Shown piece by piece: positions 23,939-31,123 of a stretch of 64,000 nt of DNA. The first letter of the stretch is position 1. Each line of letters opens with the position of its first letter. The position numbers and the translations under genes were made by a program. This stretch comes from a virus. The notes beneath the pieces were generated by a model. It was given only the letters and a program-made list of their open reading frames with translations. It ran no database searches and was not told where the DNA came from. Location of the stretch: positions 1 to 64,000 of IMG/VR virus record IMGVR_UViG_3300025030_000095; one strand, written 5' to 3'.

Positions 23939-24329
23939 CCTGATCACCAACTCCTTTAATCCCTTTTTTGATCTCAAACAACTTGGCCCTAACCTCTATT
24001 TCCCTGATCAATGCCGCTAAAAACTTTGTGTTTGTCAGATGCCCGGCTGTTCCAAGAATCCTATGCCACGTCACATCATCAGCCTTACTAGACCCTACTG
24101 CAGTCCTGATTCCCTTTTCGATGCGACTCCCTCTGACATCCTCGCCGTGAATCTTGCTTACCCCTGGGTATAATTCTTTAGTCATGGCATTGATGGAGTC
24201 GGGGTTCTCCTTCAGGAATTTAACAGCAGTAATGATGTGTTGGTAGCCCTTAACATGTGTTGATATTCCAAGTTCGAGCAGGATGTCGATTAGTAGGGCG
24301 TTGATTATTTTTAGTTCGTATTTATCCAT
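23931..24329 (-). CDS. stand-alone Spo0A C-terminal-domain protein, copy B
   Basis: 132 residues, ATG start, overlapping copy A by 8 bases. Same fold: L-E-L-G-I-S-T-H-V-K-G-Y, M-T-K-E-L-Y-P, then a diverged recognition helix S-R-I-E-K-G-I-R-T-A-V. Copy A keeps S-R-V-E-R-x-I-R-H-A; here R-to-K and H-to-T changes suggest different DNA specificity or loss of 0A-box binding. An extra C-terminal basic tail is present. Tandem duplication followed by divergence; they may heterodimerise. Confidence 0.78.
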   Translation of the reverse strand: MDKYELKIINALLIDILLELGISTHVKGYQHIITAVKFLKENPDSINAMTKELYPGVSKIHGEDVRGSRIEKGIRTAVGSSKADDVTWHRILGTAGHLTNTKFLAALIREIEVRAKLFEIKKGIKGVGDQVG

Positions 24330-24344
24330 TTGCTTCTCCTTTCC

Positions 24345-24656
24345 TTATTTCAGCCATCCCCACTGAGTCGAATCCATGATCACTGGAGCAACATGCCTTT
24401 GCCTCATCATCCTGCCATCCATATGATCCACTACAATCCCATCGTCAGATACGGTAGCCAACGTTCTGTGATCCGATTTTTCGGTACGGCTATCTCGCAT
24501 GGTTTTACCCCAATCATCGCGGCTAATCTTCTCCCTTTGAATCAGTCGGTAAGCTTGCACTTCGCGCTTGATCCAATCGATTTTTAGCAGCCGCCGACGA
24601 ACGAGTATGCCAATTCTTTTTAATAAGTAAGGGATTAGCTTCCTGCCTTTCGTCAT
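24345..24656 (-). CDS. basic hypothetical protein
   Basis: 103 residues, strongly basic first half (R-R-R-L-L-K-I-D-W-I-K-R-E) then a mixed C-terminal half with three Met/His pairs. No domain recognised. Four-base overlap with the zinc-ribbon gene upstream; it precedes the Spo0A-like pair in the operon. Confidence 0.5.
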   Translation of the reverse strand: MTKGRKLIPYLLKRIGILVRRRLLKIDWIKREVQAYRLIQREKISRDDWGKTMRDSRTEKSDHRTLATVSDDGIVVDHMDGRMMRQRHVAPVIMDSTQWGWLK

Positions 24657-24856
24657 TTCTTCCCAGCCTTTCTCCTCTTCCTAGTCTGTTTCTTAGGTCT
24701 TGCCACAAATGGGGCAAATACAGATTGAGTGAACCAACAACCGCAGTTATCCACTTCCCAGACGGCTCCGCATCTACGGCAGACGGTTCGGACTTCACCT
24801 TCGGGAAACTTAGGCTTGTGACCACATGTGCAGGTTTGGAGTGATTGTTTGACCAT
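24653..24856 (-). CDS. zinc-ribbon protein
   Basis: 67 residues: C-T-C-G-H-K-P ... C-R-R-C-G-A-V-W ... C-G-C-W-F followed by a basic tail (R-K-R-R-K-A-G-K-K). The T-C-T-C-G-H-x-P opening is shared with the plus-strand protein encoded at 39344-39526, so the genome carries two diverged copies of this fold. Function unknown; likely nucleic-acid or protein binding through the ribbon. Confidence 0.6.
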   Translation of the reverse strand: MVKQSLQTCTCGHKPKFPEGEVRTVCRRCGAVWEVDNCGCWFTQSVFAPFVARPKKQTRKRRKAGKK

Positions 24857-24879
24857 AAAGCGTGCCTCCCCGATCCGTT

Positions 24880-26076
24880 TTATGCCTCAACTAAAGGCCT
24901 ATACTCATCCTTACTCTTTCCAAAAGTCCAAGCAACGGCTGACCAAACATCTTTTATGTCAGATGGGATACATAAGGCATATTCGCGCCCGGTTGAGTGA
25001 CAGGTTACCCCCACAAATTGCAAATACTCATTTGCTATGGAGTCTATTTCCCTTGTCCTCCACAGAACCGCTTCCTTGCGACTATCTCCAATCCCCACAA
25101 TCCCACGATCAACCTCAATAACGTCCAAAAGTTTTATAAAGTCCGAGTCAAGCTTTTCCATCATTGCACGTCGTACTTCTGCATTTTCTTCACGCACTAG
25201 GTCTTCGCGGGTAAGTTGTTCTGGTGTTTCTACAATCTTTTGTGTAACCGATACACCATGCCAGAAATACTGTGCATATCCGTCCATCCAAAGGATTGCC
25301 GGTCCGTCTTCGCAATGCAAACGGTTAGACTCATCGCGCTTGATGTATTCAGGCCGACCACAAAGGATAGCGGCTCCCTTCAAAAAGATGGTGTAAAATA
25401 TTCCGTTTTTAATGTGGCTCATATATTTAGTAAATCCGTCATGCTTCACAATCCCGATTCCGGAAAAATAATCATAAAAAGCTACCCATCCGTTGTCGGT
25501 CAAAACATTTTCTTCTGCCGGATAAAAATATTCTAATTCCTGATCCCTGACCTGACCCCCGACCTGATCCCAGACCTGATCCCAGACCTGATCCCTGACC
25601 TGATCCCAGACCTGACCCCAGACCTGACCCCCGACCTGATCCCTGACCTGATCCAAGACCTGATCCCCGACCTGATCCCAGACCTGATCCCTGACCTGAC
25701 CCCTGACCTGATCCCCGACCTGATCCCAGACCTGATCCCAGACCTGATCCCAGACCTGATCCCTGACCTGATCCCAGACCTGATCCCAGACCTGATCCCT
25801 GACCTGACCCCTGACCTGATCCCCGACCTGACCCCCGACCTGATCCCTGACCTGACCTTTTAAAAAATTAGCACCTATTTGACAACCTCTTGGGCTATCT
25901 AGGATTATAATTAATGGTGCAGCCAATCCGGCAAGAGAATAGAGCCATTTCACATCTTCTATCGCTTTTTGTTTGTCGAGAGGCAGCTTGCTTTTAAAGA
26001 CAAAATCAAGCCATTCTTCACGAACTTGGATCATTAACGCTTCCTGTTCTGGTAAAAGCTTTTCTAATTTAGCCAT
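24880..26076 (-). CDS. DUF6745-like protein with tetrapeptide repeat insertion
   Basis: 398 residues. N-terminus (I-x-V-R-E-E-W-L-D, L-Y-x-L-A-G-L-x-x-P, L-D-S-P-x-G) and centre (E-Y-I-K-R-D-x-S-x-R-L-H-C-E-D-G-P-A-I) fit DUF6745 proteins. Residues 74-177 are 26 copies of (D/G)-Q-V-(R/W/G), probably a regular solenoid. Similar repeat inserts are known in non-phage DUF6745 proteins. The next gene upstream (26076-26378) is the usual partner type. No activity is known; unusual cargo for a phage. Confidence 0.75.
   Translation of the reverse strand: MAKLEKLLPEQEALMIQVREEWLDFVFKSKLPLDKQKAIEDVKWLYSLAGLAAPLIIILDSPRGCQIGANFLKGQVRDQVGGQVGDQVRGQVRDQVWDQVWDQVRDQVWDQVWDQVWDQVGDQVRGQVRDQVWDQVGDQVLDQVRDQVGGQVWGQVWDQVRDQVWDQVWDQVGGQVRDQELEYFYPAEENVLTDNGWVAFYDYFSGIGIVKHDGFTKYMSHIKNGIFYTIFLKGAAILCGRPEYIKRDESNRLHCEDGPAILWMDGYAQYFWHGVSVTQKIVETPEQLTREDLVREENAEVRRAMMEKLDSDFIKLLDVIEVDRGIVGIGDSRKEAVLWRTREIDSIANEYLQFVGVTCHSTGREYALCIPSDIKDVWSAVAWTFGKSKDEYRPLVEA
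25540..25857. repeat. in-frame 12-bp minisatellite
   Basis: About 26 tandem 12-bp units (consensus on the plus strand near GACCTGATCCCA) inside the DUF6745-like gene, each coding four residues. Units differ mainly at the base that switches D/G and at the codon for R, W, G or L. Because the unit is a multiple of three, gain or loss by slippage or RecT annealing keeps the frame. Copy number is likely variable between phage relatives. Confidence 0.9.
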
Positions 26077-26378
26077 TAGTCAAGTACCTCCCGTGCAGCT
26101 TTTTCGTATGGATCATATTCGACCTGACGAGTCACGACATAGTTGCCCTCTGGTAAGGTAATAGTGTTATGTTCCTCATGCGTAACCGTTGCTGTATCCG
26201 AGGCTTGGAGGTAAATAGTACCCTCTTTTTCGAGAACCAATCCGCCATTTAAAATATGGGAATGACCTGTTGCTGTACCATTAAGGATAACGTTAGACTT
26301 GCGCTGAATTGCGCCCTCGGGAATTATATCGATGGATTCTAGAAGTAAATCACCGTGGCGATACATAAGATTTTTCAT
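26076..26378 (-). CDS. DUF6745-associated small protein
   Basis: 100 residues. M-Y-R-H-G-D-L-L-L, G-x-A-T-G-H-S-H-I-L, V-T-H-E-E-H-N-T-I-x-L-P-x-G-x-Y-V-V-x-R-Q-V-E-Y-x-P: a beta-rich small domain with several His that could bind metal. I recognise this type as a frequent neighbour of DUF6745 genes outside phages. Shares a one-base junction with that gene and has GGAGG. Function unknown. Confidence 0.65.
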   Translation of the reverse strand: MKNLMYRHGDLLLESIDIIPEGAIQRKSNVILNGTATGHSHILNGGLVLEKEGTIYLQASDTATVTHEEHNTITLPEGNYVVTRQVEYDPYEKAAREVLD

Positions 26379-26403
26379 AATTCATCCTCCACATTCTTTC
26401 TTC

Positions 26404-26592
26404 TTAAGCTACCCGTCCCCTCTGAAGTGCCACGAAACAACCTAACGCGATGTCAACCGCTTCCTTGGTGCTTGTCCTTCGCTTAAATGCGACTCGATTG
26501 ACCTTTACATCTGTTCTGACCAGGTCTAAGACTGTGGCGAATTCGGAGTTTGATAGCGGGCCGGTGAATGATTCTAGGATTTTACGGAGCAT
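26404..26592 (-). CDS. small helical hypothetical protein
   Basis: 62 residues from ATG 26592 with GGGAGTG (the longer frame starts inside the upstream gene). Two to three helices, basic centre (F-K-R-R-T-S-T-K) and an R-G-R-V-A end. No family recognised; a small DNA-binding regulator is possible. Confidence 0.45.
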   Translation of the reverse strand: MLRKILESFTGPLSNSEFATVLDLVRTDVKVNRVAFKRRTSTKEAVDIALGCFVALQRGRVA

Positions 26593-26597
26593 TATTT

Positions 26598-26768
26598 TCA
26601 CTCCCATTCCTTGGATTCTTTCATTAGCCATTCAAGGCAACATAAGCAACAATTACGAGTATCCGACTTATCGCATTCAATCTCGGCCATCCCCGTATCG
26701 TTGGGGCACATTATGGTTACGGCCAGTTCCTCGATAGACATGTTTTTCAGTAATTCGAAGTTAGTTAT
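26598..26768 (-). CDS. small Cys-rich phage protein, probable ATA start
   Basis: 56 residues if started at ATA 26768, 9 bases after a perfect AGGAGG. The ATG/GTG further up (26810) has no ribosome site. T-N-F-E-L-L-K-N-M-S-I-E-E-L then C-P-N-D ... E-C-D ... N-C-C-L-C-C-L-E-W-L: the I-x-x-M-S-I-E-E-L-A and C-x-x-C-L-x-W-L ends match a common short phage protein family (helix plus zinc site). Function unknown. Confidence 0.52.
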   Translation of the reverse strand: MTNFELLKNMSIEELAVTIMCPNDTGMAEIECDKSDTRNCCLCCLEWLMKESKEWE

Positions 26769-26828
26769 TTGATTTCGCCTCCTCCCTACACAATCCTCAA
26801 CGGACACCATTCGGGGCTTGTCCTAGTG

Positions 26829-26918
26829 TTAACTGATGGCGGTAGCGAGATCTTGCTGGGTTATGCCCTTTTCGGATCTGAGTTGCTTGAGCGTTGTGCC
26901 GAATGAGTTTTTAGCCAT
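26829..26918 (-). pseudogene. truncated XRE repressor (29 aa)
   Basis: ATG 26918 opens M-A-K-N-S-F-G-T-T-L-K-Q-L-R then S-E-K-G-I-T-Q-Q-D-L-A-T-A-I-S followed by TAA: exactly the first one and a half helices of an XRE HTH, stopped before the recognition helix. A good ribosome site (GGAGAGGGAG) remains. No continuing HTH sequence was found in any frame downstream. Probably a decayed repressor; the short peptide could still be made. Confidence 0.6.
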
Positions 26919-27306
26919 CTCCCTCTCCAAACATGCTCCCCTGACCTGCTAATTCCAGCAGTCTCGAAGTAACCTTCTTTCTTCCCTTGCGAAGACCAAG
27001 ATACTTATTCCGGAGTTGAGCACCGACGCTCTTTAGTGCTTCCACATTGCTGGTCGTATCCACATTGACGTACTTTGATTCACCCTGATCCGTGCAGTTG
27101 TAACAGGTTCTATCTCCCTTGTCGTCCTTGAATTGAGCCATAACACGATGAGCCTTACGGCGTATTTCTCGTTCTCTGGATTCAAACGGATCAAACATGA
27201 AGTGCGGTCTTATCAAGTCCATTACTGCTTCTGTAGTTAATTCACCAAGCTCTTCCATGCGACTCAAGATTACCTCTCTTGCTTTCTTGTTTAATGCTTT
27301 ACTCAT
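26911..27306 (-). CDS. hypothetical phage protein with C-x2-C
   Basis: 131 residues. Helical N-terminus (R-E-V-I-L-S-R-M-E-E-L-G-E-L), a central R-T-C-Y-N-C knuckle, and a basic region (G-L-R-K-G-R-K-K-V) before a Gly-rich end. Overlaps neighbours by 4-8 bases. Found in the early block next to the switch; no known domain. Confidence 0.52.
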   Translation of the reverse strand: MSKALNKKAREVILSRMEELGELTTEAVMDLIRPHFMFDPFESREREIRRKAHRVMAQFKDDKGDRTCYNCTDQGESKYVNVDTTSNVEALKSVGAQLRNKYLGLRKGRKKVTSRLLELAGQGSMFGEGDG

Positions 27307-28070
27307 TTGACTAACTCCTTAAGAAATCTTTGAATCTTCAATAGCTTGGGAACGCTTTCGCTGATCTGATCAATGTAGGTTTGGATCATATCTGGTTCGT
27401 CCAGAAACTCTTTCAGCGCGTTAAGATGCTTGTCGTCTGCCGCCAGCACATCCACTTGGTAGAGTACTTTATTGAAGTTCTTGGCAACCTTCGCACAGAA
27501 ATCAATGTAATCGTTGTAGCCTGGTGTCCCGGGTTCCTCGGGTTGTGGTCCTTCTTCCTCGCGCTTCTTACGTTGCTGGGCTAGGTCGAGGACGCGTGAC
27601 CGGGTCGGAATGTCATCGTTTTCCCTAGCTTCAGCCTTAACCTGTTCGACTAGGTCTTTGTTGTCAGCTAGGGTTTCGAAACGTTTCTGCTGATCGGGTG
27701 AAAACCCTAAATCCTTAACAATCTCGGATTTTGGTTTCCCTAACCTTGGTGCAGCTGTGCACTGAGGTTCTTTTTCAAAAGGTGCACTGCTGCGTTTTTT
27801 GAAATCCTGACTTTTCCTATCACCGCCGGATTGGATGGGTATCTGCTTTAGCAATTCTCCCAGTCGGACTTCTGCGTCCAATAACGCCTCAGAGAGCATC
27901 TTCGCCTCTTCAAATTTTTGGTCCCTAACCCCTTGTGCAAGATTCAGTCTGTCAATTGCTCTTATCTCAGCCCTGACGGAAACGAGTTTTTCTCGACCAA
28001 TTAGGATAAAGCCACTGATGTCCTCTAATGTTGCTGGGAGTTGGTTGTCCTTGGCGGTCAGACTGTTCAT
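27303..28070 (-). CDS. conserved phage regulator-like protein
   Basis: 255 residues from ATG 28070 (AAGGAAG). Motif run A-x-x-R-A-I-x-x-L-x-L-A-Q-x-V-R-x-Q-K ... L-L-D-A-E-V-R-L-G-E-L-L-K followed by G-F-S-P-D-Q-Q-K-R-F-E-T-L-A and A-R-E-N-D-D-I-P-T-R-S is shared by a family of phage and mobile-element proteins without assigned function. Long helices suggest a ParB-like or regulator fold. First large gene of the lytic operon. Confidence 0.6.
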   Translation of the reverse strand: MNSLTAKDNQLPATLEDISGFILIGREKLVSVRAEIRAIDRLNLAQGVRDQKFEEAKMLSEALLDAEVRLGELLKQIPIQSGGDRKSQDFKKRSSAPFEKEPQCTAAPRLGKPKSEIVKDLGFSPDQQKRFETLADNKDLVEQVKAEARENDDIPTRSRVLDLAQQRKKREEEGPQPEEPGTPGYNDYIDFCAKVAKNFNKVLYQVDVLAADDKHLNALKEFLDEPDMIQTYIDQISESVPKLLKIQRFLKELVK

Positions 28071-28102
28071 TAGCACACTTCCTTAATTAACCTTTTCACT
28101 AA

Positions 28103-28294
28103 CTAGTCACCAAGCAAATGCTTGGCCTCCTTCCATATTTCTGAATTTGCTAGACTTCGTGTTCCCCAAGCGCATAAGAGTCTTAGTGCATCATCTACCT
28201 TACCTAGATCAACAAGTTGAGAGAGTAAACCCGGCAACTCAGACCGGATTGATGCTTGGAACTGGATTTTTTCTTGAAGCGTCAGATTAATCAC
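28103..28294 (-). CDS. small helical protein, second gene of lytic operon
   Basis: 63 residues; GTG (28294) or CTG 12 bases later are the possible starts (AGGAG just upstream). All-helical: T-L-Q-E-K-I-Q-F-Q-A-S, L-S-Q-L-V-D-L-G, then W-K-E-A-K-H-L-L. Immediately follows the Cro-like gene, a place typical for CII-like or other small regulators. Not recognised. Confidence 0.5.
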   Translation of the reverse strand: MINLTLQEKIQFQASIRSELPGLLSQLVDLGKVDDALRLLCAWGTRSLANSEIWKEAKHLLGD

Positions 28295-28488
28295 TCCTGC
28301 TTAAATAAATAATCTAGATCAATCCCAAGTGCTTCCGCTACTCTTCTTAGTGCCTTAATGCTCGGCATAGCCTTGTCGTTCTCTATATCCGACAATGTGC
28401 TTTTGGCAAGATTCGCACGCTCTCCAAGTTCTCCTAGGCTCCATCCTTTTAAGTTTCTGTATTTACGAACTTGGCTACCAATAGACAA
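28291..28488 (-). CDS. Cro-like XRE repressor
   Basis: 65 residues from TTG 28488 (GAGGTG 6 bases upstream; GTG at 28497 is less well placed). Complete XRE HTH: V-R-K-Y-R-N-L-K-G-W-S-L-G-E-L-G-E-R-A-N-L-A-K-S-T-L-S and a following helix. Divergent from the CI-like gene with operators between. First gene of the lytic (minus) operon, so it takes the Cro position. Confidence 0.85.
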   Translation of the reverse strand: MSIGSQVRKYRNLKGWSLGELGERANLAKSTLSDIENDKAMPSIKALRRVAEALGIDLDYLFKQE

Positions 28489-28505
28489 TGTTTTCACCTC
28501 TTTCC

Positions 28506-28671
28506 TTCGAATATACCGAATTTATTGGGTAAAAAATATACCTGCGTTGCATTATTCTTGCGCAGGAATATTTGATTAACGTTAGTATATTCGAGAATAC
28601 CGAATAAGTCAAGCGCATATAATGATATATTTCGATATTTTTAAAAAGGTATTCCATTCGCTAATATCGTA
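28506..28671. promoter_or_regulatory. lysis-lysogeny operators TTCG-N7-CGAA
   Basis: Three 15-bp dyads: 28506-28520 and 28590-28604 (both perfect TTCG-N7-CGAA, both with ATACCGAA right halves) and 28657-28671 (TTCG-N7-CGTA). Between them is also a CCTGCG...CGCAGG inverted repeat (28541-28566). The set occupies the gap between divergent XRE genes, matching a lambda-like switch. Confidence 0.8.
28584..28612 (-). promoter_or_regulatory. lytic promoter (PR-like)
   Basis: -35 TTGACT (28607-28612), 17-bp spacer, -10 TATACT (28584-28589) on the minus strand. The middle operator (28590-28604) lies entirely in the spacer, so repressor binding should occlude RNA polymerase. The leader to the Cro start is about 90 nt and contains the first operator. 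Confidence 0.82.
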
Positions 28672-28681
28672 TATATTTGGG

Positions 28682-28687
28682 TATACT
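28682..28687 (+). promoter_or_regulatory. candidate maintenance promoter -10 (PRM-like)
   Basis: TATACT at 28682-28687 on the plus strand, 35 bases before the CI-like start. Its -35 region (TTCGCT at 28657, spacing 19) is poor and coincides with the third operator, as expected for an activator-dependent maintenance promoter. Weak evidence. Confidence 0.45.
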
Positions 28688-28721
28688 ATTAACTAATTCA
28701 TATATAAAGGAATGGTGAATC

Positions 28722-29120
28722 ATGGATTATGGACAAAAAATAAGATATGTCAGGGAGAGAATAAGAGACATATCATTAACCGAGTTACATAACAGAACGG
28801 GCCTATCCCTTTCATACCTGTCCGATGCTGAAAACGGAAAATGCAATATGTCAATCAAGGCTTTGGAAAAGGTAGCTGATGCATTAAATGTAAGCTCATC
28901 TTACCTCTTAGATAAGCGCAGTATGACCTTAGAGCAGTTAGCGGATCTTAATAATGTCCAGTTGCCAGACAACGTGAAAGAATATGTAGCTAAGCAAAAG
29001 AGTCTACCTTACATATCCTTAATTCAGGAGATTGACGAAAGGAATATTTTCTCGCTTGAATTTCTTAAGAATCTAATAGAGCTACATGAGAAAGAGGCTA
29101 AAAATACAACTAAGACGTAG
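28722..29120 (+). CDS. CI-like XRE repressor
   Basis: 132 residues. N-terminal XRE HTH: I-R-Y-V-R-E-R ... S-L-T-E-L-H-N-R-T-G-L-S-L-S-Y-L-S-D-A-E-N-G-K. C-terminal half is helical and may oligomerise; there is no LexA/S24 autoprotease motif, so induction would need another route, e.g. the antirepressors at 6-7.3 kb. Divergent from the Cro-like gene. Lysogeny repressor by position. Confidence 0.82.
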   Translation: MDYGQKIRYVRERIRDISLTELHNRTGLSLSYLSDAENGKCNMSIKALEKVADALNVSSSYLLDKRSMTLEQLADLNNVQLPDNVKEYVAKQKSLPYISLIQEIDERNIFSLEFLKNLIELHEKEAKNTTKT

Positions 29121-29177
29121 GAATTTGTCGGAATTAAATGTCAAAATAAAAAAGGATATGCTTTCGTTGTTCGCGAA

Positions 29178-29219
29178 CTATTATAGGCTAGTTATTGCAG
29201 AACTTATGTTCTATAATAG
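29178..29219 (+). promoter_or_regulatory. inverted repeats and -10 before integrase unit
   Basis: Exact inverted repeats CTATTATAG (29178-29186) and CTATAATAG (29211-29219) flank an AGAAC-TTAT-GTTCT dyad (29199-29212). TATAAT at 29212-29217 can act as the -10 for the 44-residue gene and integrase. Could be an operator or part of an attachment site; large serine integrases often have attP beside their gene, but no core can be fixed from one sequence. Confidence 0.4.
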
Positions 29220-29254
29220 CGTAATAGCTCCAATATTTGATAGGAGGACAGCGA

Positions 29255-29389
29255 ATGAAAGTTATCATCTGCGACCTAGTAGAGACTGGTGCACGTTGGT
29301 TATTCATCGGGGACAAAGTTCTTATTAGTCAAGGTTTTATTGATGATTTCGTAAAGGAACATCCAGAAATAAAAATGACGGCTAAATAG
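29255..29389 (+). CDS. 44-residue protein preceding integrase
   Basis: ATG 29255 with TAGGAGGA 6 bases upstream, ending TAG. M-K-V-I-I-C-D-L-V-E-T-G-A-R-W-L-F-I-G-D-K-V-L-I then a helical end. Small beta-rich protein directly before the integrase; a recombination directionality factor is one possibility by position, but nothing in the sequence shows it. Confidence 0.52.
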   Translation: MKVIICDLVETGARWLFIGDKVLISQGFIDDFVKEHPEIKMTAK

Positions 29390-29415
29390 CCGTTTTGACA
29401 TCAAGGGGGTTACAG

Positions 29416-30954
29416 ATGGAATCTGTTGCAATTTATATACGAGTATCAACGAAAAGGCAAGTTGATAAATATTCCCCCCATGAACAGAAACGCGTATTAA
29501 CAGAGTACGCAAACTCGCGGCAGTGGGGGATATTTGATTATTACTCTGACCTTGGGGAATCGGGAGCAGATTCAGATCGCGAAGAACTTGACAGGTTATT
29601 GGTTGACGCTGGTAAGAAACACTTCTCTAAGGTTTTATTATTTGAACAAGATAGATTATCTCGCCTTGAGCAATTAGACTGGGCATACCTAGCTAATTCG
29701 CTTGCTAAGATGAACATAAAGCTTGTTACACCAACATCAGAGATTAACCTAGATAATGAAGAGGATCGGTTTCTTGCCGACCTCTTCAATCTTTTAGCAA
29801 ATAGAGAAATGAAGAAAATAAAGAAACGTACTTCTATGGGAAGAAAGGCAGCACACAAAGCTGGGACGTATTTTGCATCAGAGTCACCATTTGGTACGTT
29901 CTATGATCGTGAAACAAATACATGGAGCGTAATCCCCGAAGAAGCAAAGTTAGTAAAGATGATGTTTGAGTGGTATATAGGGGGCATGGGGTTTCCGTCT
30001 ATCGGTAATAAGTTGAAATCACTTGGCTATAAAACAAGGAGGGGTAGTGGATTCGCCGGGAATGTTGTTTATAGAATTATGATGAACAAGGTGCACACAG
30101 GTTATTATGAACAGACTATCGTTGGCGAAACCCTGTCACATAAAATCATTTGGAAGGAAGGGCATGGCCCATATATTACGGAAGAACAATTTAAGTGCAT
30201 GAAGAGAATCGCAAATGAACGTTCTACTGGACAAGTAGAATATTTTCACGAATCGCGTTATCTCTTGTCTGGCTTGTTGGTCTGCGGGGAATGTAACAAG
30301 AAATTAAGATTAGGAACAAAACGTTATATGGCTAAAGATGGAGAGCATGTTTATTTAACATACACCCATAAGCCGTATGACCCTGCTTGCAACGCTAGAC
30401 ATAAGGTGTCATTAGTAGATAACAACGTAATAGGGGAGCTAATGAATATGGTTGGAAACGCCAACTATATCAAGGAACTCATGGAGAATAAGAATATACA
30501 AGAAACTGTTAAACCTTCTGAAGAAGACTTTTCAGAAATAAAGGTGCTGAGAGGAAAGCTGCTAAATAGAAAAAGCAAAATACTTGATCTTTATATGGAT
30601 GAAGACTGGACTAAGGAAGAATTATTGAAAAAGAAAAAAGAGATAGATACTGAGTTACAGGCGCTAGCTAATCGCGAAGAAGAATTTAACAATCGACTAA
30701 AATCCTCCGAAGAAAAGGATATTGACATTGATTATCTTGCAGACTCATTACAAATTATAAAAGTAATTGGAACGGGAGAAATCCCTCCGCGAGAAGAAAA
30801 TAGTATTTTAAAGGATATCATTTCTGAAATAATCATTAGCAAGGATGGCATTGTTAAAATTAAATTAATGCCAAATAATGCAAACTTTTCTGACTCAAAG
30901 TATCACGCTCATCAAGATGTATGGGTCACTTTGCCTCAAATTGCCGCAAGATAG
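29416..30954 (+). CDS. large serine recombinase (integrase)
   Basis: 512 residues from ATG 29416 (AAGGGGG upstream; a longer frame begins 21 bases earlier). N-terminal resolvase domain with Y-I-R-V-S-T (catalytic Ser 11), D-R-L-S-R near residue 80, then the recombinase domain, a zinc ribbon (C-G-E-C-N-K ... C-N-A-R-H) and a coiled-coil region typical of phiC31/Bxb1-type integrases. Integrates attP into attB without host factors. Confidence 0.95.
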   Translation: MESVAIYIRVSTKRQVDKYSPHEQKRVLTEYANSRQWGIFDYYSDLGESGADSDREELDRLLVDAGKKHFSKVLLFEQDRLSRLEQLDWAYLANSLAKMNIKLVTPTSEINLDNEEDRFLADLFNLLANREMKKIKKRTSMGRKAAHKAGTYFASESPFGTFYDRETNTWSVIPEEAKLVKMMFEWYIGGMGFPSIGNKLKSLGYKTRRGSGFAGNVVYRIMMNKVHTGYYEQTIVGETLSHKIIWKEGHGPYITEEQFKCMKRIANERSTGQVEYFHESRYLLSGLLVCGECNKKLRLGTKRYMAKDGEHVYLTYTHKPYDPACNARHKVSLVDNNVIGELMNMVGNANYIKELMENKNIQETVKPSEEDFSEIKVLRGKLLNRKSKILDLYMDEDWTKEELLKKKKEIDTELQALANREEEFNNRLKSSEEKDIDIDYLADSLQIIKVIGTGEIPPREENSILKDIISEIIISKDGIVKIKLMPNNANFSDSKYHAHQDVWVTLPQIAAR

Positions 30955-30986
30955 TTTCACTAATTTTCCATTTGTTAGTTATTTAT

Positions 30987-31018
30987 GAACTTCTTTTTGA
31001 TTAGAGAAGTTCTTTTTT
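30987..31018 (+). terminator. Rho-independent terminator after integrase
   Basis: GAACTTCT ... AGAAGTTC 8-bp stem (30987-30994 / 31005-31012), 10-nt loop, then six Ts. It ends the CI-integrase transcript before the plasmid-like block. Confidence 0.82.
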
Positions 31019-31123
31019 ATTATACCGAATAATATTATCTATCACACCCCGTAACACACTCACCCACGCCACAACACGCCCTGCCACCGTATCCCACAGC
31101 CTAACACAAAGAGAGGTGATCCC

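Noticed and set aside
25540-25857. Minisatellite as an iteron origin
   Set aside because: The repeats are translated in frame throughout and belong to the DUF6745-like protein; no AT-rich unwinding region is near.
31023-31033. Additional repressor operator ATACCGAATAA
   Set aside because: Only the right half matches the TTCG-N7-CGAA dyad; the left half (TTTT) does not, so not listed as an operator.
31021-31123. attP core after the integrase terminator
   Set aside because: Cytosine-rich stretch without a convincing dyad; a serine integrase core cannot be located without attB or attL/attR.
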